A stretch of DNA of 30,054 nt. It comes from Candidatus Woesearchaeota archaeon (GTDB lineage Archaea; Nanobdellota; Nanobdellia; Woesearchaeales; WJIZ01). Made by a program: the position numbers and the translations under genes. This document shows positions 6,068 to 11,465 of this stretch, piece after piece. The stretch lies in the NCBI GenBank assembly GCA_018303575.1, contig JAGVXW010000036.1:1-30054 (forward strand), in the 5' to 3' direction. The number at the start of each line of letters is the position of its first letter. Position 1 is the stretch's first letter. Below the pieces are notes generated by a model, which had not been told where the DNA came from, searched no databases, and worked only from the letters and a program-made list of their open reading frames with translations.

Positions 6068-6212
6068 GGCGCAGACGAAGGCTTTGCCTGAGTATAGCAA
6101 AAGACACAAATTATTAGACAGGATGGCGTCTTTTGCTTATTACGAACAACTTTTGTATAATTATTTTGTTCGTGAGTATAGGGCATTTTCGTAGAAAATG
6201 ACCGTCTGCGCC
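6068..6212. repeat. Hairpin-cluster element B
   Basis: An outer 10-bp stem GGCGCAGACG (6068-6077) pairs with CGTCTGCGCC (6203-6212) and encloses four perfect hairpins: AGGC/GCCT (6079/6086), GCAAAAGAC/GTCTTTTGC (6097/6128), ACGAACAA/TTGTTCGT (6142/6166) and CATTTTC/GAAAATG (6184/6194). A direct repeat TGAGTATAG occurs at about 6089 and 6173. The outer-arm 10-mer GGCGCAGACG reappears in element E at 15281. T6 follows the right arm on the plus strand. The element lies between the HTH_45 gene stop and the DUF411 operon promoter. No supported gene lies in 5987-6246. Confidence 0.7.
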
Positions 6213-6246
6213 TCATTTTTTGAAGTGGATACAAAAACAGTATTTT

Positions 6247-6525
6247 TTACTCCTGCAATCCGTAGGATTCCACGAATCCCTTGATGATCTTGTAGTCTCT
6301 CAAGAAATGGAATCCCTTTTCAGTGAGCGCGTAGGTCTTCCTGCCCGCCTTGTCGGAATGCTCGACAAGGAAGCCCTTCGTCAGCAGCTCGTTGAGATAC
6401 GAAGTCAGCATCTCATGCGACAGGTTTGCCTTGTACATGACTTGCGTGGGCTTCACCTGCGCCTTGTCGCGGACAATCTCGAGGATGTCGTTGATGATGC
6501 CCAGCCGGTCCCGCTTTCCTTTCAT
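6247..6525 (-). CDS. HTH_45-type winged-helix regulator
   Basis: A 92-residue single-domain DNA-binding protein. The pattern RLGIINDILEIV, then KPTQVMYKANLSHEMLTSYLNELLTKGFLVE, then TYALTEKGFHFLRDY is typical of the archaeal winged helix HTH_45. The helix-turn-helix lies at about residues 24-50 and the wing at 54-68. Its ATG overlaps the stop of the upstream membrane-protein gene (ATGA), a pairing that suggests a membrane sensor with its own regulator. The gene lies just upstream of element B and the DUF411 operon, so it may control that operon. The target is inferred from position only. Confidence 0.85.
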   Translation of the reverse strand: MKGKRDRLGIINDILEIVRDKAQVKPTQVMYKANLSHEMLTSYLNELLTKGFLVEHSDKAGRKTYALTEKGFHFLRDYKIIKGFVESYGLQE

Positions 6526-7181
6526 GATTTCCGCACCACGTATAAATTCGTGAGGATGAGGAGATACGCGGCAAGCTCGAGGAAATGGCCGAGGACGTAG
6601 AAGATCTCATGGTTGACCGCGAGGAGGAAGTGGAAGCTGCCGAAGAAGAGGAAGAGGAAGGCGAGCGCCACCAGCAGCGTCTTGGTCTGCTTGTTTGAAA
6701 GATAATTCTCGATGAAGTGCCAGGAGATGAAGGCGAGGAAGAACGAAGACAAGAGATAATACGTCAGCAGGGCGTCGCCGCTTACAGCGAGAGCGATGAG
6801 CGTCACTCCCAAGAGCAAGAGAAGCGTCCTTTTGCCGGCCGGCTTCACCGCCAGGAGCACGAGGAGCGCCAGGCCGGTGAGCATGAGCGCGATGTGCAGG
6901 AGAATGCCCACCGATTCGCACAATCCGACCAGCGTCAGCCCGATCAGGTCGCAGGCGCGCTCCTGCGCCCCGGAGACCAGCAGCGCGCTCAACAAAGCTT
7001 GCACGAGGAAAGCCAGGGAGATGAAGAGGAAGGCGAATCCGAGCAGTCGCGCGGGCCGCTGTTCGCTCGCCTTGTAAACCTTGAACGAAAATGCCGCGAT
7101 GATGAGCGTGATGACCGCGAAGAGAAGCTGGAACGCGGCGTCATAGCCGTAGAACCAGGCCGGAGAAATGTAGGCCGCCAT
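6522..7181 (-). CDS. Seven-to-eight-helix membrane protein, possible sensor
   Basis: A 219-residue polytopic membrane protein with seven or eight hydrophobic segments and short loops. Polar residues inside helices include ERACDLIG, HIALM, SWHFIENYL and HFLLAVNHEIFYVLGHFLELAAYL, so several His residues lie near one face. I cannot assign a family. Its stop overlaps the start of the HTH_45 regulator, which suggests signal input for that regulator. I chose the ATG at 7181 because a TATA box lies about 26 bp upstream, predicting a leaderless mRNA. A TTG at 7196 is a less likely alternative. Confidence 0.75.
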   Translation of the reverse strand: MAAYISPAWFYGYDAAFQLLFAVITLIIAAFSFKVYKASEQRPARLLGFAFLFISLAFLVQALLSALLVSGAQERACDLIGLTLVGLCESVGILLHIALMLTGLALLVLLAVKPAGKRTLLLLLGVTLIALAVSGDALLTYYLLSSFFLAFISWHFIENYLSNKQTKTLLVALAFLFLFFGSFHFLLAVNHEIFYVLGHFLELAAYLLILTNLYVVRKS

Positions 7182-7201
7182 AATCCGTGCTTCCAAAATG
7201 C

Positions 7202-7212
7202 CCTATTTAAGC
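7202..7212 (-). promoter_or_regulatory. TATA box, membrane protein/HTH_45 operon
   Basis: The minus strand reads GCTTAAATAGGG, centred about 26 bp upstream of the ATG at 7181. This predicts transcription starting at or next to the start codon, a leaderless mRNA. It lies back to back with the plus-strand TATA at 7249. Confidence 0.6.
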
Positions 7213-7248
7213 TTTCTGCAGAGCCGCTCCAGAGAAGGCCTTAACGAA

Positions 7249-7258
7249 GTATAAAAGG
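7249..7258 (+). promoter_or_regulatory. TATA box of the Cys/Met-rich protein genes
   Basis: GTATAAAAGG on the plus strand lies about 75 bp before the 45-codon gene at 7329, so a leader of roughly 50 nt is predicted. The 7182-7328 gap holds only this divergent promoter pair; I see no other gene in it. Confidence 0.5.
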
Positions 7259-7328
7259 GAGCTTTGGCTGTCAATCTGCATGATTCCGCGACGCGATCTC
7301 AGGTCATTCAGCATCCAGAGGGGAAACC

Positions 7329-7466
7329 ATGAACGGCTGCGAAGACTGTGTCAGGACAATGCATACAGAATTCGGAGAAATGAGTGTGGACATCTGCAAA
7401 ATGCTGGGCTCGTGCATCTGCGGGGATGAAGCCCATGGAGAAAGGGAAGAGCTGCAGCTAAAATAG
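7329..7466 (+). CDS. 45-aa Cys-rich small protein
   Basis: A small open frame of 45 codons that gene callers could miss. It encodes a protein with CEDC near the start and CKMLGSCIC in the middle, five Cys in all, plus two His and a Glu-rich tail. The ATG follows GAGGGGAAACC, a good ribosome-binding site. The next gene begins 17 bp after its stop with its own AGAGG site, so the two are likely co-transcribed from the TATA at 7249. The Cys spacing suggests a metal-binding peptide, metallothionein-like or a zinc ribbon variant. It has no signal peptide and is expected in the cytosol. Function inferred from composition and location in the metal region. Confidence 0.65.
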   Translation: MNGCEDCVRTMHTEFGEMSVDICKMLGSCICGDEAHGEREELQLK

Positions 7467-7482
7467 AAACAGAGGCAAAACA

Positions 7483-7848
7483 ATGAACACAAAAACAGCA
7501 ACCTTGCTCGGTATCGCTGCGATGCTTCTGCTCGTAGGGGCAGTTGGCGCCGTTGCGCATGGTGGGAATGGCAGGGCAACGACAAATGGAATGAATGGAG
7601 TCGCAGCGACAGGCATGATGGGCAATCATGGAGATATGATGAAGAATCTCGATGAAGGAACGTTAGCTCAGATGAACACCATGCACCAGAGCTTGGCGCC
7701 AGAAGTCAAAGCTCAAATGGCGGCCATGCATCAGAGCCTCACTCCGGAAGCCAAGGCCCAGATGGATGCGATGCATCAAAGTATGCATGGCGCAGAAGCA
7801 AGCGGCCAGACAGGAGCTATGCACGGTGCTTGCAGCCGAAGCGCGTAA
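7483..7848 (+). CDS. Secreted Met/His-rich protein with 15-residue repeats
   Basis: 121 residues with a signal peptide or anchor (LLGIAAMLLLVGAVGAVAHG), a Gly/Met/Asn linker with TGMMGNHGDMM, then three tandem 15-residue units at 62-76, 77-91 and 92-106. Each unit runs AQMxxMHQSxxxxxx. The repeated Met and His (MHQS, MHGA) are classic copper(I)/(II) ligands, as in PcoE/SilE-type and other periplasmic copper-binding proteins. A single Cys lies five residues from the C-terminus. It probably buffers copper outside the membrane. The tandem repeats also exist at DNA level (7666-7800). It follows the 45-aa Cys protein in an apparent operon. Confidence 0.8.
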   Translation: MNTKTATLLGIAAMLLLVGAVGAVAHGGNGRATTNGMNGVAATGMMGNHGDMMKNLDEGTLAQMNTMHQSLAPEVKAQMAAMHQSLTPEAKAQMDAMHQSMHGAEASGQTGAMHGACSRSA

Positions 7849-7894
7849 GCCGCCCGAACGCTTTTTAAGTTTTCTGGTGGTCGGCTCCATACGG

Positions 7895-7903
7895 CTTATA
7901 TAG
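7895..7903 (+). promoter_or_regulatory. TATA box of the SHOCT gene cluster
   Basis: CTTATATAG on the plus strand lies about 33 bp before the ATG at 7932. GAGGAGG sits between them at about 7916-7922 as the ribosome-binding site. It probably drives the SHOCT, YHS, membrane protein, lipoprotein and winged-helix genes, which follow closely. Confidence 0.6.
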
Positions 7904-7931
7904 GCACAGGCAGTTGAGGAGGCGAACGCAG

Positions 7932-8141
7932 ATGATGGGATACACAAGTTCGGCCATGGGCTGGGGGATGGGGCCTGTCAGCTGGCTCTTCATCCTGCTC
8001 TTTTGGGTGGCGGTCATCTGGCTCATCGTCTGGCTCGTCAACCAGAACAAGGCCCAGGATCCTTTGGAAATCTTAAAGTCAAGATATGCCAAGGGCGAAC
8101 TCTCAAAGAAAGAGTTTGAGGAGATGAGGAAGGATCTGTAG
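7932..8141 (+). CDS. SHOCT-domain small membrane protein
   Basis: A 69-residue protein. A short Met/Gly-rich N-terminus (MMGYTSSAMGWGMGP) leads into one strong membrane helix (VSWLFILLFWVAVIWLIVWLV). A C-terminal SHOCT motif follows: DPLEILKSRYAKGELSKKEFEEMRKDL. SHOCT tails are short oligomerisation or interaction modules, common in small membrane proteins near metal-transport genes. I use the ATG at 7932, ten bases after GAGGAGG; a TTG at 7914 would place that site inside the gene. It is probably the first gene of the cluster reading to 9813. Confidence 0.85.
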   Translation: MMGYTSSAMGWGMGPVSWLFILLFWVAVIWLIVWLVNQNKAQDPLEILKSRYAKGELSKKEFEEMRKDL

Positions 8142-8213
8142 GCCAAGCCCAGAAACTAGTTGCAGGACAAGATACTAAAGGTGTTTCAATCCGCCTCGCG
8201 GCAGGTGATACGC

Positions 8214-8381
8214 ATGTGGCCATTCAAGAAAACCGACCCGGTCTGCGGGATGAAGGAGATCGAAGGAAAAGGCATGCTGAAGGACGGAAAATGGTTCTGC
8301 AGCGACGACTGCTTGCGGAAATATGAGGCGCACAGGAAGAAAGAGATGGACCATGCCCATGGAGGCTGCTGTGGGCACTAA
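8214..8381 (+). CDS. YHS-domain metal-binding protein
   Basis: 55 residues: MWPFKKTDPVCGMKE, then KGMLKDGKWFCSDDCLRKYEAHRKKE, then a His/Cys tail (MDHAHGGCCGH). DPVCGM with FCSDDCLRKYE is the YHS/TRASH-type zinc-ribbon-like fold, which binds soft metals and is often found in copper ATPases and metal sensors. The extra tail with two His and paired Cys adds ligands. The ATG at 8214 follows CAGGTGATACGC, a clear ribosome-binding site; a TTG frame from 8160 adds non-family sequence. It overlaps the next gene by 11 bases. Likely a cytosolic copper- or mercury-type metallochaperone; the metal is inferred. Confidence 0.88.
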   Translation: MWPFKKTDPVCGMKEIEGKGMLKDGKWFCSDDCLRKYEAHRKKEMDHAHGGCCGH

Positions 8382-8802
8382 GCAACTGAAGGCCAAATTG
8401 AAGGACAAGGCCATTGGCGCCACTGCCGGCATCTCCGGCGCAGCGAGCATCCTCGGCTCCTGGCAGATCTGCCATAATGTCTGCCTCGGCGTCATTGCGC
8501 TGCTCGGCCTCATCGGCATCACCATCACAGGAATGCCGCTCTTCTTCCTCACGCAGATCGCTGTTCCCATCTGGGCGTTCGCCGTCGTGCTCTTGACAAT
8601 CTCATTCGCCCTCTACGTGAAGATGAAATGCATCTCAAGGAACCTCCTCATCATCAACACAGGGCTCATCGTCGCGGGAACTCCTTTTGCTCCGGACAAG
8701 GCGGCGGTATTCTGGACTCTCGGAGGAGGCATTGTGCTGGCTGGCATTATTCTCTGGATAAAGGGTCGATGGAAACCCTCAGGAGGGACCTGCCATGAAT
8801 AA
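8371..8802 (+). CDS. Small Cys-containing membrane protein, MerT-like layout
   Basis: A 143-residue membrane protein with about four helices. A basic start (KQLKAKLKDKA) precedes GISGAASILGSWQICHNVCLGVIALLGLIGI. This puts a Cys-His-Asn-Val-Cys patch inside the first helix, followed by a second Cys patch (KMKCISRN) and a C-terminal CHE. Paired Cys in helix one recalls mercury or other metal transporters of the MerT/MerC kind, but I cannot confirm homology. I favour GTG at 8371 because GGAGG lies five bases before it, inside the YHS gene. ATG at 8353 or 8359 is possible. It is coupled to the YHS gene before it and overlaps the lipoprotein gene after it. Confidence 0.7.
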   Translation: MGTKQLKAKLKDKAIGATAGISGAASILGSWQICHNVCLGVIALLGLIGITITGMPLFFLTQIAVPIWAFAVVLLTISFALYVKMKCISRNLLIINTGLIVAGTPFAPDKAAVFWTLGGGIVLAGIILWIKGRWKPSGGTCHE

Positions 8803-9307
8803 CGAGACCCGCACTCATCCCCGGGCTAAAGCCCGGAGTATTCGAACGTATGGGGTTCGGGATTGTAGAAGTCGGAGTGAAGTCCGGGGTATTGAACCCG
8901 ACTTCTACAATAAATACGCGTTGCTTGTGATCGCAGCCGTTGTTTTTCTCGCCGGCTGCGCAGCTCCGCAACCGGCCACAAAGCTCAGCTATGAGCCTCT
9001 TATCACCGGAACCGTGGATCAGGGCGATGTGGCCATTGAGCTTGCCCCCCGCTGGGAAGGCACCCTGCTCGTCGTGGACCTGGGCGCAAACACCCATTCC
9101 GTAGATTTGTCTCAGTTTGACCTTTCCCGGCAGGCGGTCCTGAATCTGGGAGGCAGGAAAATCGCTCCCCAGAACCCTCCCCGGCTTTCAGGCCACCATG
9201 TCTCCAGCTCCCTCGTCTTCAATGCGGGCGCGACGAGCGACCAGTTCGAGATTGCGATAACCGGCATTCCCGCGGTGCAGGAACGGCTCTATCAATGGGG
9301 CGGATAA
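8795..9307 (+). CDS. Putative lipoprotein, N-terminus carries a repeat insertion
   Basis: 170 residues. Residues 40-55 (KYALLVIAAVVFLAGC) form a signal sequence ending in a lipobox, LAGC, with Cys55 as the expected lipidation site. The mature part (about 115 residues) looks like a beta-rich domain (VAIELAPRWEGTLLVVDLGANTHSVDLSQFDL...). Residues 9-39 are encoded by hairpin element C, so the signal peptide has an unusually long Arg-rich front. Without the element the protein would read Met-Asn-Asn-Lys-Tyr, a normal lipoprotein start, and the insertion keeps the frame. An Lgt homologue is encoded at 18717. The gene overlaps the end of the preceding gene by eight bases. Function unknown, probably metal-related by context. 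Confidence 0.75.
   Translation: MNNETRTHPRAKARSIRTYGVRDCRSRSEVRGIEPDFYNKYALLVIAAVVFLAGCAAPQPATKLSYEPLITGTVDQGDVAIELAPRWEGTLLVVDLGANTHSVDLSQFDLSRQAVLNLGGRKIAPQNPPRLSGHHVSSSLVFNAGATSDQFEIAITGIPAVQERLYQWGG
8821..8911. repeat. REP-like hairpin element C inside a gene
   Basis: CCGGGCT/AGCCCGG (8821-8827 with 8830-8836) forms one hairpin. ATTGTAGAAGTCGG (8862-8875) pairs perfectly with CCGACTTCTACAAT (8898-8911) to form a 14-bp stem, and TTCGAAC pairs partly with GTTCGG between them. The 'gggctaaagccc' core and the GTAG at the foot of the long stem resemble REP sequences moved by RAYT (Y1-type) transposases. It lies in frame within codons 9-39 of the lipoprotein gene. Confidence 0.75.
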
Positions 9308-9309
9308 CC

Positions 9310-9813
9310 ATGAAGCTTCCCTTCGGCCTGACAAAGAGGAAAAGCGCTGGCTTGGCGCTCATCGCCGTTGCCCTCCTTTTGGTTGGAGTGCTGACGCTTA
9401 TCAAGGAAGACACAGACAAGAAGAATGTCTTCCTCTGCCAGATCGTGAGCGCCAGCCCCGATCCTGACATGGCCAAGTGCCCGGCACATACCAGCAACAC
9501 ATCCTGGCTGCTCATCGTCGGCTTTGCGCTATCAGCTATCGTTCTTGCGATGGGCCTGGTCTTGCTGGCGCCTGCCTCATCTCCAAACATTCCGCCTTCC
9601 TTGCCGAAGGCGGATCTCTCCAAGCTTGACGATGAGGAGAAGCGCATCTATGAGGCAATCCGCCTGAAGGAGGGCTCGATGTACCAAAGCGATCTTATCA
9701 CCGAAACCGGCTTCACCAAGGTGCGCGTCACGCGCCTCCTTGATCGCTTGGAGCAGAAAGGGCTGGTTGAGCGCAGGCGGAGGGGCATGACCAACCTCGT
9801 CGTTCTGAAATGA
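9310..9813 (+). CDS. Membrane-anchored winged-helix regulator
   Basis: 167 residues. Two membrane helices (LALIAVALLLVGVLTLI at 13-29; WLLIVGFALSAIVLAMGLVLLA at 63-84) flank an outside loop of about 30 residues with two Cys (FLCQIV, AKCPAH). A cytosolic C-terminal winged helix follows: DDEEKRIYEAIRLKEGSMYQSDLITETGFTKVRVTRLLDRLEQKGLVERRRRGMTNLVVL. This is a one-component membrane sensor-regulator. The paired loop Cys could sense redox state or metal. ATG at 9310 lies two bases after the lipoprotein stop; ATG at 9295 is a possible alternative. It sits directly upstream of the copper operon and is a candidate regulator of it. Confidence 0.82.
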   Translation: MKLPFGLTKRKSAGLALIAVALLLVGVLTLIKEDTDKKNVFLCQIVSASPDPDMAKCPAHTSNTSWLLIVGFALSAIVLAMGLVLLAPASSPNIPPSLPKADLSKLDDEEKRIYEAIRLKEGSMYQSDLITETGFTKVRVTRLLDRLEQKGLVERRRRGMTNLVVLK

Positions 9814-9822
9814 GATATTTCT

Positions 9823-9925
9823 GCATTTTGAACGGTCTGGAGGACAAATTTCCAAAATGTAAAGGTTTTAAATGCCTCTTTTCTGAGGCAAGGATATTAA
9901 TACCTATGTCATAACGGTATAATGA
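9823..9925 (+). promoter_or_regulatory. Promoter and operator region of the copper operon
   Basis: The 131-bp gap before the HMA chaperone gene holds a TATA-like GTATAATG at 9917-9924, about 25 bp before the ATG at 9945. It also holds an inverted repeat ATACC/GGTAT (9900/9916), a hairpin TGCCTC/GAGGCA (9873/9885) and a wider inverted repeat CATTTTG/CAAAATG (9824/9853). A second AT box, TTTTAAATG, lies at 9866. The hairpin may end the upstream transcript, and the repeats are candidate sites for the neighbouring regulators. Confidence 0.5.
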
Positions 9926-9944
9926 AAGAGATGATGGCGAACAC

Positions 9945-10142
9945 ATGAAAGCAACAATAAACGTCAAAGGGATGCATTGCAAGAGCTGCGATATGCTGAT
10001 CCAGGACAGCGTCGGAGATATCCAGGGAGTGAAGAGCGTCAAGGCGCATCACGAGAAAGGGAAGGTAGACGTGGATTTCGAGGCTCCGGCAACGTTAGAT
10101 CAGGTCAGGGAAGCCATCAGGAAAGAAGGGTATCAGGCATGA
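9945..10142 (+). CDS. copZ: HMA-domain copper chaperone (CopZ-like)
   Basis: 65 residues forming one HMA domain: MKATINVKGMHCKSCDMLIQ with the metal site GMHCKSC at residues 9-15, then VGDIQGVKSVKAHHEKGKVDVDFE and a final EAIRKEGYQA. It binds Cu+ through the two Cys and delivers it to the ATPase encoded three genes downstream. It is the first gene of the operon 9945-13621. Its stop overlaps the start of the next gene as ATGA. Family clear; metal specificity inferred from the CopA partner. Confidence 0.9.
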   Translation: MKATINVKGMHCKSCDMLIQDSVGDIQGVKSVKAHHEKGKVDVDFEAPATLDQVREAIRKEGYQA

Positions 10143-11056
10143 ACGCGACGATTTACGTCCCGGATATCGAGTGCCACAGTTGCGTCCGCGTCATCGAGCG
10201 GAAGCTCCATGGGCTGCAAGGGATCGAAAAGCTCAAAATCGCCTCTGAGGCCGTTGATGTGGAATATGATGAGGCGCTGGTCAAGCCGGACAACATCGTG
10301 CAGATGATCCGGAACTCAGGCTTCCGCGCTTCCACAGAGCCCTTTGACCGGAAGACGATGAAGGAGCGTCTCCGTGACTTCAGGGAAAACCGGGTGAAAT
10401 ACGCCATCGAATGGCAGGGCGTCAAGTACACGCTGATCGTCTTCCTGTTGCTGGCAGCCTTCGATCTCCTTCTCGTCGGCGCCTTTTTCCGCGGAATTCC
10501 CGGCTTCTGGTCGAGATACGGGTGGTGGCTCTTCTATCTGGATCTGAGCGTCGTCACCTTGGGAGCCGCGCTCTGGCATTTCACCGCTTACCGGGCGAAG
10601 ATTACCTGCATGGTGGGCATGATGATCGGCATGATCATCGGCATGCAGGCCGGGCTGATGGTCGGCTCTGTCGTCGGCGCCGTCAACGGCTTTTTCACCG
10701 GTGCGATGGTGGGCATGCTGCTGGGCGCGGTCGTCGGAGGCATTGCGGGCCACTGCTGCGGCATCATGGGCACCTTACAGGGCATGATGGCCGGGCTGAT
10801 GGGCGGCACCATGGGGCCGATGATTTCCCTGATGATGTTCTCCAACAATCTTCTGATCTTCATGCCTTTCTTCATGGCCCTGAATGTCCTCATCCTTGCT
10901 GGATTCTCCTACATGATCATCGAGGAAGTCGTCGAGCATAGGCAGGTGGAGCGCAGGCCGGCTGACTTCCAGCTGTTCGCCTCTGCCAGTCTCATCGTCA
11001 CAGCAGGCCTCACCCTGCTGATGCTCTACGCGCCGAAGTCGGCCTTCCTGGGGTGA
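10139..11056 (+). CDS. HMA domain fused to Met/Gly-rich membrane domain
   Basis: 305 residues. Residues 1-65 form an HMA domain with a divergent site, IECHSCV instead of GMxCxxC. About six to seven membrane segments follow. The middle part (about residues 155-245) is extremely rich in Met and Gly: MVGMMIGMIIGMQAGLM, then repeated Gly-zipper helices with HCCGIMG and GMMAGLMGGTMGPMISLMM. Met and Cys lining Gly-packed helices suggest a soft-metal, probably Cu+, pathway across the membrane. I cannot place the membrane part in a named transporter family. The ATG overlaps the CopZ stop and the cupredoxin gene follows after four bases, so it belongs to the copper export unit. Confidence 0.82.
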   Translation: MNATIYVPDIECHSCVRVIERKLHGLQGIEKLKIASEAVDVEYDEALVKPDNIVQMIRNSGFRASTEPFDRKTMKERLRDFRENRVKYAIEWQGVKYTLIVFLLLAAFDLLLVGAFFRGIPGFWSRYGWWLFYLDLSVVTLGAALWHFTAYRAKITCMVGMMIGMIIGMQAGLMVGSVVGAVNGFFTGAMVGMLLGAVVGGIAGHCCGIMGTLQGMMAGLMGGTMGPMISLMMFSNNLLIFMPFFMALNVLILAGFSYMIIEEVVEHRQVERRPADFQLFASASLIVTAGLTLLMLYAPKSAFLG

Positions 11057-11060
11057 AACG

Positions 11061-11465
11061 ATGAAGCAAGCGCTGTCAATCATCGCCTTCCTGCTGCTGG
11101 TGGGCGTTGCCGCTGTCGCGGCGAAGAATATCATAGAGGGGACGACGTTTACGCCGCAAGATATTGTCAAGGGCCAGCCGGCTCAACAGCGCGCCGCCGA
11201 CGCCATGATTGCGAATGTCCGCATGGAGGATGGCTACAAATATGTTCTTGACAATAATCAGTTTCAGGTCGGCCAGCCGGTGCGCCTGGTCTTTGAGATG
11301 AGCACCGTGAAAGGCTGCCTCCGCTCGCTTGTTATCCCCGGCATGGGCATCCGGAAAACCCTCTCAGACCAGGACAATGCCGTTGAATTCACGCCGCAGA
11401 AGCCCGGCACCTACCAGATGACGTGCTCCATGGGCATGGGTCAGGGAAGCTTCACCGTAATATGA
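11061..11465 (+). CDS. Exported cupredoxin-like protein
   Basis: 134 residues: an N-terminal signal or anchor (LSIIAFLLLVGVAAVAA) and a C-terminal cupredoxin-like beta domain from about residue 45. The core reads NNQFQVGQPVRLVFEMSTVKGCLRSLVIPGMGI, then VEFTPQKPGTYQMTCSMGMGQGSFTV. The pattern 'F.P.kPG.Y...CsMGM..G' is that of the cupredoxin_1-type domains often encoded with CopA. Likely copper ligands are Cys in VKGC and Cys/Met in TCSMGM; the usual His ligand is not obvious. It probably takes up Cu+ outside the membrane. The stop overlaps the CopA start (ATGA). Confidence 0.85.
   Translation: MKQALSIIAFLLLVGVAAVAAKNIIEGTTFTPQDIVKGQPAQQRAADAMIANVRMEDGYKYVLDNNQFQVGQPVRLVFEMSTVKGCLRSLVIPGMGIRKTLSDQDNAVEFTPQKPGTYQMTCSMGMGQGSFTVI

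Noticed and set aside
6022..6234. Open frame of 70 codons on the minus strand in element B
   Set aside because: It lies within paired hairpin arms, has no plausible start signal and no domain.
9977..10138. Extension of the HMA-membrane protein frame upstream of its ATG
   Set aside because: It is a frame-shifted reading of the copZ gene; the ATGA overlap at 10139 gives the proper HMA start.
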